From Pseudomonas sp. PSB18 (GTDB taxonomy: Bacteria > Pseudomonadota > Gammaproteobacteria > Pseudomonadales > Pseudomonadaceae): 64,000 nt of DNA. Below the pieces are notes generated by a model that had not been told where the DNA came from, searched no databases, and saw only the letters and a program-made list of their open reading frames with translations. Every line of letters starts with the position of its first letter. Within the stretch, counting starts at the first letter, position 1. The translations under genes and the position numbers were made by a program. The stretch spans positions 248,001 through 312,000 of the forward strand of contig NZ_NOIN01000007.1 of assembly GCF_014596565.1 (NCBI RefSeq). Direction: 5' to 3'. Positions 35,713-44,026 of the stretch are shown piece after piece.

Positions 35713-36141
35713 TCAGAAACGCATGCCTTCGAACGGGTTCCAGCTTTGCTCGCCTTTGACTTCTTTCAGGTAGTACGCGTAGTTGGTCATGATCGCGTAC
35801 ATCACCGAAAAAGCGGCGCTCATGCCCGTATCCAGCGCCCTCGGAGATTCCATGCCCATCAGTCCGAAAATCACGCTCACGGCGATACTGAGCCCGATCA
35901 TAATGCCGATCATGGCCAGGTTCTTCTTCCAGAGCCCCAGGACGAACAGGTAGATCGGGCCGAAGAAGAAGGCAATCACGTTGGCGTTGATCAGGATCTT
36001 CTTCTTGAAGCCTGGCAGCGCCTTGAAGGCTTCCTTGTGGCGCGGGTCGTTCGGCGCGCCATAGGTATCAAAGAAGTTAAAGCGTTCCTGCCATTTGGCG
36101 CTGTATTTGCCAGTACCTTGCACTTGTTCGGTGGTGCTCAT
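35713..36141 (-). CDS. DUF2628 membrane protein
   Basis: A 142-residue protein of the DUF2628 family. A soluble N-terminus of about 45 residues (KYSAKWQERFNFFDTYG) precedes membrane spans at about 52-70, 74-94 and 103-122, with the family pattern FFGPIYLFVLGLWKKNLAMIG. Function is unknown. It has its own promoter and a strong terminator, so it is a single-gene unit. It diverges from the galactose dehydrogenase gene. Confidence 0.87.
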   Translation of the reverse strand: MSTTEQVQGTGKYSAKWQERFNFFDTYGAPNDPRHKEAFKALPGFKKKILINANVIAFFFGPIYLFVLGLWKKNLAMIGIMIGLSIAVSVIFGLMGMESPRALDTGMSAAFSVMYAIMTNYAYYLKEVKGEQSWNPFEGMRF

Positions 36142-36258
36142 TTTTACGGCTCCTGATGGTCCATGTAGTGGTAAAACTTTCTTCCGCGAATTCCTGAGCG
36201 CTTTATAAGCGTTTATGGAGGAAAAAGCCCCTTCGGCGACTCAAGCGCCCATTTGATC

Positions 36259-36274
36259 TGTGACGCGCATCACT
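36259..36274 (+). promoter_or_regulatory. Candidate Vfr/CRP-type site between DUF2628 and gal
   Basis: TGTGACGCGCATCACT fits the CRP consensus TGTGA-N6-TCACA with one mismatch at the last base. It lies about 125 bases before the dehydrogenase ATG and 118 bases before the DUF2628 start. A site of this quality can occur by chance; the palindromic cores are what make it notable. Confidence 0.35.
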
Positions 36275-36399
36275 ATCACTGCGAGTACGGCCGCGATGGC
36301 GCGCTGACAGGCAGGAAATTCGGCTGCCCCATTGTCTGCCAGGCGATTTACGTCTAGTTTGCTGGCCGATCACAAATACAAAAAAATCAGGAGTCCTAG

Positions 36400-37326
36400 A
36401 TGCAACCGATTCGTCTCGGTCTGGTGGGCTACGGCAAGATTGCCCAGGATCAACATGTACCCGCCATCCACGCCAATCCTGCGTTCCAATTGGTGGCGGT
36501 TGCCACGCAGGGGCAGCCCTGTGCCGGGGTAGAGAATTTCGAGTCCCTGGGCGAGCTGCTCGCCAGCGGTCCCCAGGTCGATGCAATAGCGTTTTGCACG
36601 CCGCCGCAGGGTCGATTCGCGCTGGTGGAGCAAGCCTTGGCCGCCGGCAAACACGTGCTGGTGGAAAAACCACCCTGCGCCACCCTCGGCGAAGCAATGG
36701 CGTTGGTCGGCCAGGCTGAAGAGCAGGGCGTCAGTGCCTTGTTTGCCTGGCACTCGCGCTATGCACCCGGGATCGAAGCGGCCCGGGACTGGCTGGCCAG
36801 CCGCACCTTGCAGAGCGTGCGGATCGATTGGAAGGAAGACGTGCGCAAATGGCATCCCGGCCAGGCGTGGATCTGGCAACCGGGTGGCCTGGGGGTGTTC
36901 GATCCCGGCATCAATGCCTTGTCGATCGCGACCCATCTGTTGCCACGACCACTGTTTGTCGAGTCGGCGCAGCTGCGGGTTCCTGATAACTGCCAGTCGC
37001 CTATCGCCGCGAGCATCAAAATGTCGGACGCCCGCCACCTGGACATCCGCGCGGAGTTCGATTTCGATCATGGCCATGATGAACTCTGGAGCATCGAGAT
37101 CCGTTGCGCCGAAGGCACCTTGCGGCTGGACAACGGCGGCGCCCTGTTGAGCATCGATGGCGTGCGCCAGGCGGTTTCGGAGGAGGGCGAGTACGCGGCG
37201 GTGTATCGACACTTCCAGCAGCTGATCGCCGACAAGGCCAGCGATCTGGACTTGCAACCGTTGCGGCTGGTGGCGGACAGCTTTTTTGTCGGCAGCCGGA
37301 CGTTGGTCGAGCCGTTCTACGATTGA
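36400..37326 (+). CDS. gal: D-galactose 1-dehydrogenase (Gfo/Idh/MocA family)
   Basis: A 308-residue NAD(P)-dependent sugar dehydrogenase. The nucleotide-binding motif GLVGYGKIAQ is at residues 7-16, and the substrate-domain motif EKPP (AGKHVLVEKPP) follows as in this family. The first 100 residues closely follow the known galactose dehydrogenase of P. fluorescens. The enzyme oxidises D-galactose (and related sugars such as L-arabinose or D-fucose) to the lactone. AGGAG lies before the ATG. It stands alone, with the CRP-like site upstream and a REP pair after the stop. Confidence 0.88.
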   Translation: MQPIRLGLVGYGKIAQDQHVPAIHANPAFQLVAVATQGQPCAGVENFESLGELLASGPQVDAIAFCTPPQGRFALVEQALAAGKHVLVEKPPCATLGEAMALVGQAEEQGVSALFAWHSRYAPGIEAARDWLASRTLQSVRIDWKEDVRKWHPGQAWIWQPGGLGVFDPGINALSIATHLLPRPLFVESAQLRVPDNCQSPIAASIKMSDARHLDIRAEFDFDHGHDELWSIEIRCAEGTLRLDNGGALLSIDGVRQAVSEEGEYAAVYRHFQQLIADKASDLDLQPLRLVADSFFVGSRTLVEPFYD

Positions 37327-37358
37327 TCGCGCTGTAAAGATACACCGCTATCGTCGGA

Positions 37359-37455
37359 TCGCCGCCCGGAGCAGGCTCGCTCCCACAAGGTCCGTGGTGT
37401 ACGCAAATATTGCGTACTCCATAGATCCAATGTGGGAGCGAGCCTGCTCGCGATG
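37359..37455. repeat. REP pair (family A), outward arrangement
   Basis: Here the reversed unit (CGCCGCCCGGAGCAGGCTCG ... CCCACA) comes first and the forward unit (TGTGGGAGCGAGCCTGCTCG) second, opposite to the other family A pairs, with a palindromic spacer (GTACGCAAATATTGCGTAC). The right copy ends at the stop region of the acyl-CoA dehydrogenase gene. Confidence 0.8.
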
Positions 37456-37458
37456 CTT

Positions 37459-38610
37459 TTACACCAGGTAGTTCTTCAATTCCCGGGCGATGACCATCCG
37501 CTGGATCTCGCTCGACCCTTCATAGATCTGGGTAATCCGCGCATCGCGGTAGTAGCGCTCCACCGGATAGTCTTCCAGATAGCCGTAGCCGCCATGAATC
37601 TGCATCGCCGAGGAGCAGACCTTTTCGGCCATTTCCGAGGCGAACAGCTTCGCCTGGGAGGCTTCTGAAAGGCACGGTTTGCCTGCGCTGCGCAAGCGGG
37701 CGGCGTGGAGGATGAGCAGGCGAGCGGCATTCAGGCGGGTGTGCATGTCGGCCAGCAGGTTGGCGATGCTCTGGTGCTCGATGATCGGTTTGTCGAACTG
37801 CACCCGATCCCGCGAGTAGGCCAGGGCCGCCTCGAATGCCGCCCGGGCAATGCCCAGGGCCTGGGCGGCGATGCCGATCCGGCCGCCTTCAAGGTTGGAG
37901 AGGGCGATCGCCAGGCCTTTGCCACGGGCACCCAGCAGGTTGGCCTCGGGAACGCTGCAGTTGTTCAAGGTGACGGCGCAAGTGTCCGAAGCGCGGATGC
38001 CCATCTTGTGCTCGGTGCGATCGACGATGAAGCCCGGCGTATCGGTCGGCACCAGGAAGGCCGAGATGCCTTTCTTGCCCAGGTCCGGGTCTGTCACCGC
38101 GAACACGATCGCCAGTTTTGCCCGCTTGCCGTTGCTGACGAACTGCTTGGCGCCATTGATGACCCAGTGGCCGTCTCGCAGTTCGGCGCGGGTGCGCAGG
38201 TTGTGGGCCTCGGAGCCGGCCTGGGGCTCAGTCAGGCAGAAGCAGCCAATGGCCTGTCCGCTCGCCAGGTCCGCCAGCCAGGTCTGTTTCTGTTCATCGG
38301 TGCCGAAATTGAGGACTGGCCCGCAACCCACCGAGTTGTGGATGCTCATCAGAGCCCCGGTGGCGCCATCACCGGCGGAGATTTCCTCCACCGCCAGGGC
38401 GTAGGCGACGTAATCGACATAGGTGCCACCCCATTCCTCGGGCACCACCATGCCCAGCAGGCCCAGTTCACCCATCTTCGCCACCAGGCCATCGTCGATC
38501 CACCCGGCCTTTTCCCACGCCTGGGCATGGGGCGCGATCTCGCCGCGGGCAAAGTCCCGGGCCATGTCGCGGATCATTACTTGTTCTTCAGTCAGTTCGA
38601 GGTCGTGCAT
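37459..38610 (-). CDS. Acyl-CoA dehydrogenase, probable isobutyryl-CoA type
   Basis: A 383-residue flavoenzyme of the acyl-CoA dehydrogenase family. The FAD-binding motif CFCLTEPQAGSEA, the second signature QIHGGYGYLEDYPVERYYRDARITQIYEG and the C-terminal EGSSEIQR are complete; the Glu of the YEG motif is the likely catalytic base. In valine catabolism such an enzyme oxidises isobutyryl-CoA to methacrylyl-CoA. That role is supported by the next gene on the same strand, an enoyl-CoA hydratase/3-hydroxyisobutyryl-CoA hydrolase relative, which ends only four bases before this start. Short-branched-chain substrates are inferred. Confidence 0.9.
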   Translation of the reverse strand: MHDLELTEEQVMIRDMARDFARGEIAPHAQAWEKAGWIDDGLVAKMGELGLLGMVVPEEWGGTYVDYVAYALAVEEISAGDGATGALMSIHNSVGCGPVLNFGTDEQKQTWLADLASGQAIGCFCLTEPQAGSEAHNLRTRAELRDGHWVINGAKQFVSNGKRAKLAIVFAVTDPDLGKKGISAFLVPTDTPGFIVDRTEHKMGIRASDTCAVTLNNCSVPEANLLGARGKGLAIALSNLEGGRIGIAAQALGIARAAFEAALAYSRDRVQFDKPIIEHQSIANLLADMHTRLNAARLLILHAARLRSAGKPCLSEASQAKLFASEMAEKVCSSAMQIHGGYGYLEDYPVERYYRDARITQIYEGSSEIQRMVIARELKNYLV

Positions 38611-38614
38611 GGAC

Positions 38615-39721
38615 TCAGTTCCCGAGGTGATCGAGGCCGTCGAAGAAACTCGCCACCCGGTTCGCGTCCAGCGCGTCCAGGGTTGGCGGGTTCCAGCGTG
38701 GCTTCTTGTCTTTGTCGATCAGCAGGGCGCGCACGCCTTCGATCAGGTCGCCGCGCTCGAACCATTGCCGGTCCAGGTGCAGCTCCAGGGCAAAACAGTC
38801 TTCCAGGCTCAGGTGGCGGCCACGTCGCAGCATCTCCAGGGTAACCGCCATGGCCAGGGGCGAGCGGGTTTCCAGCAGCTCCGCAGTTTGCAGCGCCCAT
38901 TCGTGGCTGTTGGCAACCGTGACCTGACGCAATTGCTCGACCATGCTTGGTACATCGGGCAGGGCGAAGAAGTGATCGATGGCCGGGCGCAAGTCGTCGA
39001 GGGGCGGGGATGGCAGTTGCTGCACGGCGAGTTTCGCCAGCAGGCTTTGCAGGTCCTTGAGCGGCATGTCGCTCCATTCCAACCGGTCGAGACGCTCGTC
39101 GAGTTGAGAGAGCTTGCGGCTTTCCAGGTACCAGTCGGCCAGCCCGCAGTACAACGCGTCGGCCGCCTTTATCTGGGTACCGCTGACCCCCAGGTAGATG
39201 CCCAGCTCGCCGGGGATGCGCGGCAGGAAATAACTGCCACCGACATCCGGAAAGTAGCCGATGCCGACCTCGGGCATGCCCAGGCGGCTGCGTTCGGTCA
39301 CCACTCGCAGGTCCGCGCCCTGGGCCAGCCCCATGCCGCCGCCCAGGACGAAACCGTCCATCAGGGCGAGAATGGGTTTGCGGTAATGGTGAATCGTCAG
39401 GTCGAGGGCATACTCCTCGACGAAAAAGTCTTCGTGCAGCGTGTCGCCCTGCTTGTGGCTGTCGTAGAGCGAACGGATATCGCCACCGGCGCAGAACGCC
39501 TTGTCTCCGGCGCCGCGCAACACCACCGCGTGGATCTGCGGATCGGTAAGCCAGGCATCGAGTTGTTGCTGCAAGCTGCGCACCATGCCCAGGGTCAGGG
39601 CATTGAGGCCGGCGGGGCGGTTCAGGGTCAGATGGCCGATGTGGTTGCGAACCTCGACCAACACCTCACAGGCCACGACTTTGACGCTCCCTGTGGCTTG
39701 GGATGAAACCTGAGCAGTCAT
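38615..39721 (-). CDS. 3-hydroxyisobutyryl-CoA hydrolase (enoyl-CoA hydratase family)
   Basis: A 368-residue crotonase-fold protein. The oxyanion-hole segments are AFCAGGDIRSLY and GFVLGGGMGLAQGADLRVVTE, followed by MPEVGIGYFPDVGGSYFLPRI. The C-terminal 130 residues, absent in simple enoyl-CoA hydratases, are typical of 3-hydroxyisobutyryl-CoA hydrolases of valine degradation. The start chosen has GGGAG six bases before it; an upstream start adds 29 residues without a binding site. Together with the acyl-CoA dehydrogenase it supports conversion of isobutyryl-CoA to 3-hydroxyisobutyrate, though a separate hydratase must act between the two. Confidence 0.9.
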   Translation of the reverse strand: MTAQVSSQATGSVKVVACEVLVEVRNHIGHLTLNRPAGLNALTLGMVRSLQQQLDAWLTDPQIHAVVLRGAGDKAFCAGGDIRSLYDSHKQGDTLHEDFFVEEYALDLTIHHYRKPILALMDGFVLGGGMGLAQGADLRVVTERSRLGMPEVGIGYFPDVGGSYFLPRIPGELGIYLGVSGTQIKAADALYCGLADWYLESRKLSQLDERLDRLEWSDMPLKDLQSLLAKLAVQQLPSPPLDDLRPAIDHFFALPDVPSMVEQLRQVTVANSHEWALQTAELLETRSPLAMAVTLEMLRRGRHLSLEDCFALELHLDRQWFERGDLIEGVRALLIDKDKKPRWNPPTLDALDANRVASFFDGLDHLGN

Positions 39722-39855
39722 CGCTAACTCCCTGCTTTTATTGTTCTTTGTGAATTGTGTCGCGCGTATCCGGTCGGGATCGTAACAGTGCAAAATTGCC
39801 TCGCACAACCGGTATACGTGCAGGTCCTGTCTGCATATTTATAGCAGCCACAGGC

Positions 39856-40563
39856 TCACTCGCGACCCGACAGCACCTCCGTGATGCTGCGGCGCTTGGC
39901 ATTTCGCTCGCTGGCATGGATCAATTGTTCGAGATCTTCAGGGGTTACGTCGAAGAATGCTTCCATTTCCGCAAGAGCCAGCTTCAAGTCCTCGGCGGTG
40001 ATGGCCTGGCGGTCCACAGGGGGATGGTCGGCGGGAATGACGGCCACCGGCTCGCTGGCCCGCTTCGGATAGCGCACCCGTGTCAGGTTGTTGTAGGCCA
40101 GCGCACTGACGAGCAGGGCGGAACCTGCAAGCATGGCCGCGCCGAGCGCCTGCCAGTCCAGGGCGGCAACGGACGAGTCCGCCAGCACCAACGTCGCCGC
40201 CAGTGCGCCGGCCGGCGGATGAATGCAGCGCAGCCAGCACATCAACACCAATGCCATGCCGGCGGCCAGGCAGGCGCTACCCAGCGTGCGCCCCAGCACG
40301 TGAGCCACCAGCAGGCCCACGACGGAGGCACACAGGTAACCGCCGAAAATCGACCAGGGCTGGGCCAGGGCGCCCGAAGACACCGCGAACAACAGCACTG
40401 CCGAAGCGCCGAGAGGACCGATCAGGTGTTGCGCCACGTCGAGGCCATACACTTGGCCGCAGAGCCAGACACTGAACATGACCCCCAGGGCCATGCCGAT
40501 GGCGGCGCGGCTCCATTCGGTGGGACGGGTATTGATAGCAGCGGGGAACCAGCGAGAAAGCAT
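39856..40563 (-). CDS. HPP-family membrane protein
   Basis: A 235-residue protein with about five to six membrane spans in the first 150 residues; the family name motif appears as CIHPPAGALAATLVLA. The last 70 residues are charged and cytoplasmic (AEDLKLALAEMEAFFDVTPEDLEQLIHAS), rather than the CBS domains found in some relatives. In plants and cyanobacteria some HPP proteins carry nitrite, but here the substrate is unknown. An inner ATG was preferred over an alternative TTG five codons upstream. A terminator hairpin lies just before the start on the same strand. Confidence 0.85.
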   Translation of the reverse strand: MLSRWFPAAINTRPTEWSRAAIGMALGVMFSVWLCGQVYGLDVAQHLIGPLGASAVLLFAVSSGALAQPWSIFGGYLCASVVGLLVAHVLGRTLGSACLAAGMALVLMCWLRCIHPPAGALAATLVLADSSVAALDWQALGAAMLAGSALLVSALAYNNLTRVRYPKRASEPVAVIPADHPPVDRQAITAEDLKLALAEMEAFFDVTPEDLEQLIHASERNAKRRSITEVLSGRE

Positions 40564-40579
40564 TGAGCAAAAATCCAAA

Positions 40580-40627
40580 AAACGAACAAAAAAAGGGGCT
40601 TACGGGAGAATCCCTGAAAGCCCTTTA
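40580..40627 (-). terminator. Terminator hairpin between ugd and the HPP gene
   Basis: On the minus strand GGGCTT-TCAGGG-ATTCTCCCGTAAGCCC folds into a two-part stem, followed by a run of seven T. It lies about 115 bases after the ugd stop, but only about 30 bases before the HPP start. It may end the ugd transcript, or act as a leader that limits HPP expression. Confidence 0.7.
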
Positions 40628-40738
40628 AGTGTTCCAACAGTTGGGGGAGGAACGGTGCACAGTGTGACGCCCAGCATCTGCGCTTACAAATTCATATTAA
40701 TGCTGGTTGAGAGCATTTATTTTGAAGTAAGAGTGTGC

Positions 40739-42118
40739 TCAAGCGCTACGGGGGATCGGATACGGCGTGTGCGGTGCGATAGGCAAATCGCATGACTGCC
40801 CGCGCCCCATCGGAAAATAGGTAAAGCCCCTGTCAGCCATGCGCTCCGGGTCATACAGATTGCGGCCATCGAACACCACTGGCGCCTTGAGCCGTTGCTG
40901 GATCAGCGCAAAGTCCGGTGCCTTGAAAGGCTGCCATTCGGTGCAGATGATCAAGGCGTCGGCGCCCGGCAAGACCGATTCCGGGGTGCCCATCAGCAGG
41001 AGTTTCGACTCATTGGGGTAGAGCTGCTGAGTCTGCTGCATCGCCTCTGGATCAAACGCCCGGACAGTGGCGCCGGCGGCCCACAGCGACTCCAGGAGCA
41101 CGCGGCTCGGAGCGTCGCGCATGTCGTCGGTGTTGGGCTTGAAGGCCAGGCCCCACAAGGCAAAGGTTTTGCCGCGCAGATCGCCGTTGTAGAACGCGTT
41201 GATCCGCTCGAACAGCTTGTGTTTCTGCCGTCCATTGATGGCTTCCACCGCTTGCAGCAAATCGCTGGCGCAGTGGACCTGCTCGGCGCTGTGGATCAAG
41301 GCACGCATGTCCTTGGGAAAGCACGAACCACCATAGCCACAGCCTGGGTAGATAAAGTGGTAGCCAATGCGTGAATCGGCACCGATGCCCAGGCGCACCG
41401 CTTCGATGTCGGCCCCCAGATGTTCCGCCAGTTCCGCGATCTGATTGATGAAGCTGATCTTGGTCGCGAGCATGGCGTTGGCCGCGTATTTGGTCAGCTC
41501 GGCGCTGCGCAGGTCCATGAACAGGACCCGGTCGTGATTGCGATTGAACGGCGCATACAGGTCGCGCATGGTTTCCCGCACTTCATCGCGCTCGCAGCCG
41601 ACCACGATGCGGTCCGGGCGGCGGCAATCGGCAACCGCCGAGCCTTCCTTGAGAAACTCCGGATTGGACGCGATATCGAATTGCAGCAAGCGACCGGCCT
41701 TGATCAGGCATTTGTCGATGTGTGCCCGCAGGGCGTCGCCGGTGCCCACCGGTACGGTAGACTTCTCCACCAAAAGGACCGGTTGCTCGCGATAACGGGC
41801 GACGGCCTCACCGACCGCCATGACCTGGCACAGATCGGCCGACCCATCCTCCCTGGACGGCGTGCCGACCGCGATGAACAGCACCTGGCCGTGCTGTACG
41901 GCGAGCCGTTCATCGCTGGTGAAATGCAGTCTTCCGGCGTCAAGCCCTTCACGCACCAGCGGCGCCAGGCCCGGCTCGTAGATGCTGACAATGCCTTGAC
42001 GCAGGCTCTCGACTTTCTGCTCGTCGATGTCCATGCAGATCACGTCGTGGCCCACCTCGGCCAGCACGGCGGCCTGCACCAACCCTACATAACCGCTACC
42101 GAATACCGTTATTTTCAT
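40739..42118 (-). CDS. ugd: UDP-glucose 6-dehydrogenase
   Basis: A 459-residue NAD-dependent enzyme that oxidises UDP-glucose to UDP-glucuronate. The dinucleotide-binding motif GSGYVG is at 7-12, Lys220 (ANAMLATKISF) and the catalytic Cys266 (GYGGSCFPKD) are present, and the C-terminal UDP-sugar domain is complete (FAPNTDDMRDAPS-like segment FKPNTDDMRDAPS). It has the expected length. GGGAG lies eight bases before the ATG used here. The gene is isolated: no polysaccharide or aminoarabinose genes lie beside it, so the use of the product is not shown. Confidence 0.94.
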   Translation of the reverse strand: MKITVFGSGYVGLVQAAVLAEVGHDVICMDIDEQKVESLRQGIVSIYEPGLAPLVREGLDAGRLHFTSDERLAVQHGQVLFIAVGTPSREDGSADLCQVMAVGEAVARYREQPVLLVEKSTVPVGTGDALRAHIDKCLIKAGRLLQFDIASNPEFLKEGSAVADCRRPDRIVVGCERDEVRETMRDLYAPFNRNHDRVLFMDLRSAELTKYAANAMLATKISFINQIAELAEHLGADIEAVRLGIGADSRIGYHFIYPGCGYGGSCFPKDMRALIHSAEQVHCASDLLQAVEAINGRQKHKLFERINAFYNGDLRGKTFALWGLAFKPNTDDMRDAPSRVLLESLWAAGATVRAFDPEAMQQTQQLYPNESKLLLMGTPESVLPGADALIICTEWQPFKAPDFALIQQRLKAPVVFDGRNLYDPERMADRGFTYFPMGRGQSCDLPIAPHTPYPIPRSA

Positions 42119-42292
42119 CTGGTGGGCTCCCTGGGCAATTCCCGGCACGCATGACCCTCGATCCGTGATGAACCGTGGTGTATGGGCTTCAGAATAAGTC
42201 GGGAATGTTGCAGTTCACTGACAGTTCGCAGTCATGCCGACGCCCCATGAACTGGAATGGGATGGGATGAACGCTTCGCAAGCGTATGCCGA

Positions 42293-42322
42293 CTGTGGGA
42301 GCGAGCCTGCTCGCGATAGCGG
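42293..42322 (+). repeat. Single REP element (family A)
   Basis: CTGTGGGAGCGAGCCTGCTC followed by GCGATAGCGG, one unpaired copy. It lies in the 231-base gap between the ugd start and the LysR gene on the same strand; I see no gene in this gap. Confidence 0.75.
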
Positions 42323-42349
42323 TCTATAAGTCAGCAACCAGGGAGAAGC

Positions 42350-43270
42350 CTACTGCGCCTCCAGCCGGCACCCAGCGGGCAATGCGGCGACAAACTCATC
42401 CACCACCTCCCGGGTCAGGCTGACGATGTCTTCCACCCGTTCCATGCCCGCGCCGGTGCGCCAACTGGCAACGATGTCCATCACCGAGGGTAGCGGCACG
42501 CCGGCGACCAATGTCAGTGTGCCCTGGGCCAGCTCGCCCTGTACCAGCGCCGCCGGCATGGCGCCGATGCCGAAGCCGTCGCGAACCAGGCGGGTGATGG
42601 CCGAGGCCGAGTTCACGCAGTTGATGCGCGGTGACACGATGTTCGCCGAGTGCAGCAGGTTGAGGATGTCCTGATGGGGCCGCGAGTTGCGTGAGAACGT
42701 CACGATGCGTTCCTGGGACAGATCCTCCAGCGAAGCGTATTGCCGGTCATAGACAGAGCCGGTACGCACCACCCAATGCATCGGATAACGGGTCAGGAGT
42801 GCATTGCGCACGCTGTCCAGGCGCAGGATATCGGTCTGGAAAATGATGTCCTGATAGCCTTTCTCCAGTTGGGAACACAGATTGCTCGCCGTGTCGGCCG
42901 ACAGTTCGATTTCCAGGGCCGGATAGCACTCCATCAGGCGCGTCACCAACGGGCTGAGCCAGGTGTGGATGACTGTATCCATGGCGCCGATGCGAATCCG
43001 GCCGCGGACCTGCCGCGGATCCTGGATCACGGCCTTCATGCTTTGCATGGTGTCCATGATGCGCTCGGCATATTCCAGCACCCGTTGCCCTTCGGAGGTC
43101 AGCGACACTCCTTTGGAGTCGCGCACGAACAATCGCACGCCCATCTCGTCTTCCAGGGCCGCGATCCGGCTGGAAATGGACGCCTGGGTGGTGAACAGCT
43201 TCTCCGCCGTGAGCCGGAAACTCTTCAGGCGAGCGACCCAGACGAAAGTTTCCAGAAACTTGATGTTCAC
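42350..43270 (-). CDS. LysR-family regulator (paralogue 1 of 2)
   Basis: A 306-residue LysR regulator. The helix-turn-helix is at residues 1-60 (NIKFLETFVWVARLKSFRLTAEKLFTTQASISSRI). It shares runs such as MDTVIHTWLSPL, HPHQD-type SRPHQDILNLL and RLVRDGFGIGAMPAALV with the LysR gene 1.7 kb upstream on the same strand, so the two arose by duplication. It follows the SnoaL-like gene after 39 bases and may be co-transcribed with it. The effector is unknown; the hydro-lyase and porin nearby suggest an organic acid. Confidence 0.92.
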   Translation of the reverse strand: MNIKFLETFVWVARLKSFRLTAEKLFTTQASISSRIAALEDEMGVRLFVRDSKGVSLTSEGQRVLEYAERIMDTMQSMKAVIQDPRQVRGRIRIGAMDTVIHTWLSPLVTRLMECYPALEIELSADTASNLCSQLEKGYQDIIFQTDILRLDSVRNALLTRYPMHWVVRTGSVYDRQYASLEDLSQERIVTFSRNSRPHQDILNLLHSANIVSPRINCVNSASAITRLVRDGFGIGAMPAALVQGELAQGTLTLVAGVPLPSVMDIVASWRTGAGMERVEDIVSLTREVVDEFVAALPAGCRLEAQ

Positions 43271-43309
43271 GTCGACGGCTCCTTGGAACTGAGGTTGGCA
43301 ATGGGTCGT

Positions 43310-43849
43310 TTACAGCGCTTCGGCCGCCAGATACTGGAGTACCGCTTCAAGCCCGGCGATATCCGGCACGCTGTGCATGACTGCACGAACACCGCACCAT
43401 GGATAGTCCAGCATCGAAACCCAGGTCATGACCGGTGCCAGATCGGCTGCCGGCAACGTTGCCATGTGCTCGATGGTGATCGTCAATCCCTCAGCCAGAT
43501 TGGACTCGGGCTCGAACTGCCAGTCATAGACCCCACAACCGACCCGGACCTCGCCGCTGTGCTTGTCCGACATCGCCACCAGCCATTTGCACTGGAAGGC
43601 CTTGGCATTCTCGGAAGGCGGGACGGCCAGGCAAAACGTATAGACGTTTTCGAAGGTCTGGCCAAAGCGCCTGACCAGGACCTCGCCAATGGCCTCACGA
43701 CCTTCCACGTGCCCCGGAAAAGAAATCGAGCCGGTGCGCACGACCATGTCCAGCGTGGCATCGGCCGTAAAGGCCTGGTCCAGCAGGTGAGGGCGGTTGC
43801 CGTCCTTGGCGTTGATGTACTGTTGGATCGATCGTTGGGCCGTGTTCAT
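43310..43849 (-). CDS. SnoaL-like (NTF2-fold) protein
   Basis: A 179-residue protein of the SnoaL-like cystatin/NTF2 fold. The pattern AQRSIQQYINAKDGNRPHLLDQAFTADATLDM and the later FPGHVEGREAIGEVL is typical of the family, which holds isomerases, hydratases and uncharacterised proteins. The start is the ATG of MNTAQRS; longer frames upstream are REP sequence. It lies between the DUF1445 gene (with a REP pair in between) and the LysR paralogue 1. Function is unknown. Confidence 0.8.
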   Translation of the reverse strand: MNTAQRSIQQYINAKDGNRPHLLDQAFTADATLDMVVRTGSISFPGHVEGREAIGEVLVRRFGQTFENVYTFCLAVPPSENAKAFQCKWLVAMSDKHSGEVRVGCGVYDWQFEPESNLAEGLTITIEHMATLPAADLAPVMTWVSMLDYPWCGVRAVMHSVPDIAGLEAVLQYLAAEAL

Positions 43850-43910
43850 CGGGTGTCCATGTCGGGTTGAGAGGTGCTGTTCTAATAAATAAGGTTCAAG
43901 CAACCCAATA

Positions 43911-44005
43911 CCTGTGGGAGCGAGCCTGCTCGCGAAGGCGGTGGGGTCAGGCAAACTCGATGCCGAGCTTGCCGCCGCTATCGCGAGCAGGCTCGCTCCC
44001 ACAGG
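43911..44005. repeat. Inverted REP pair (family A)
   Basis: CCTGTGGGAGCGAGCCTGCT and its exact reverse complement bound a 95-base element in the gap between the SnoaL-like gene and the DUF1445 gene, so it would interrupt any joint transcript. Confidence 0.85.
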
Positions 44006-44026
44006 GTGCGTGGTCAACCGAGAAGT

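Noticed and set aside
43850..44017. N-terminal extension of the SnoaL-like gene (HPVGASLLAIAAASS...)
   Set aside because: The residues are a translation of a REP element; a better start lies at 43849.
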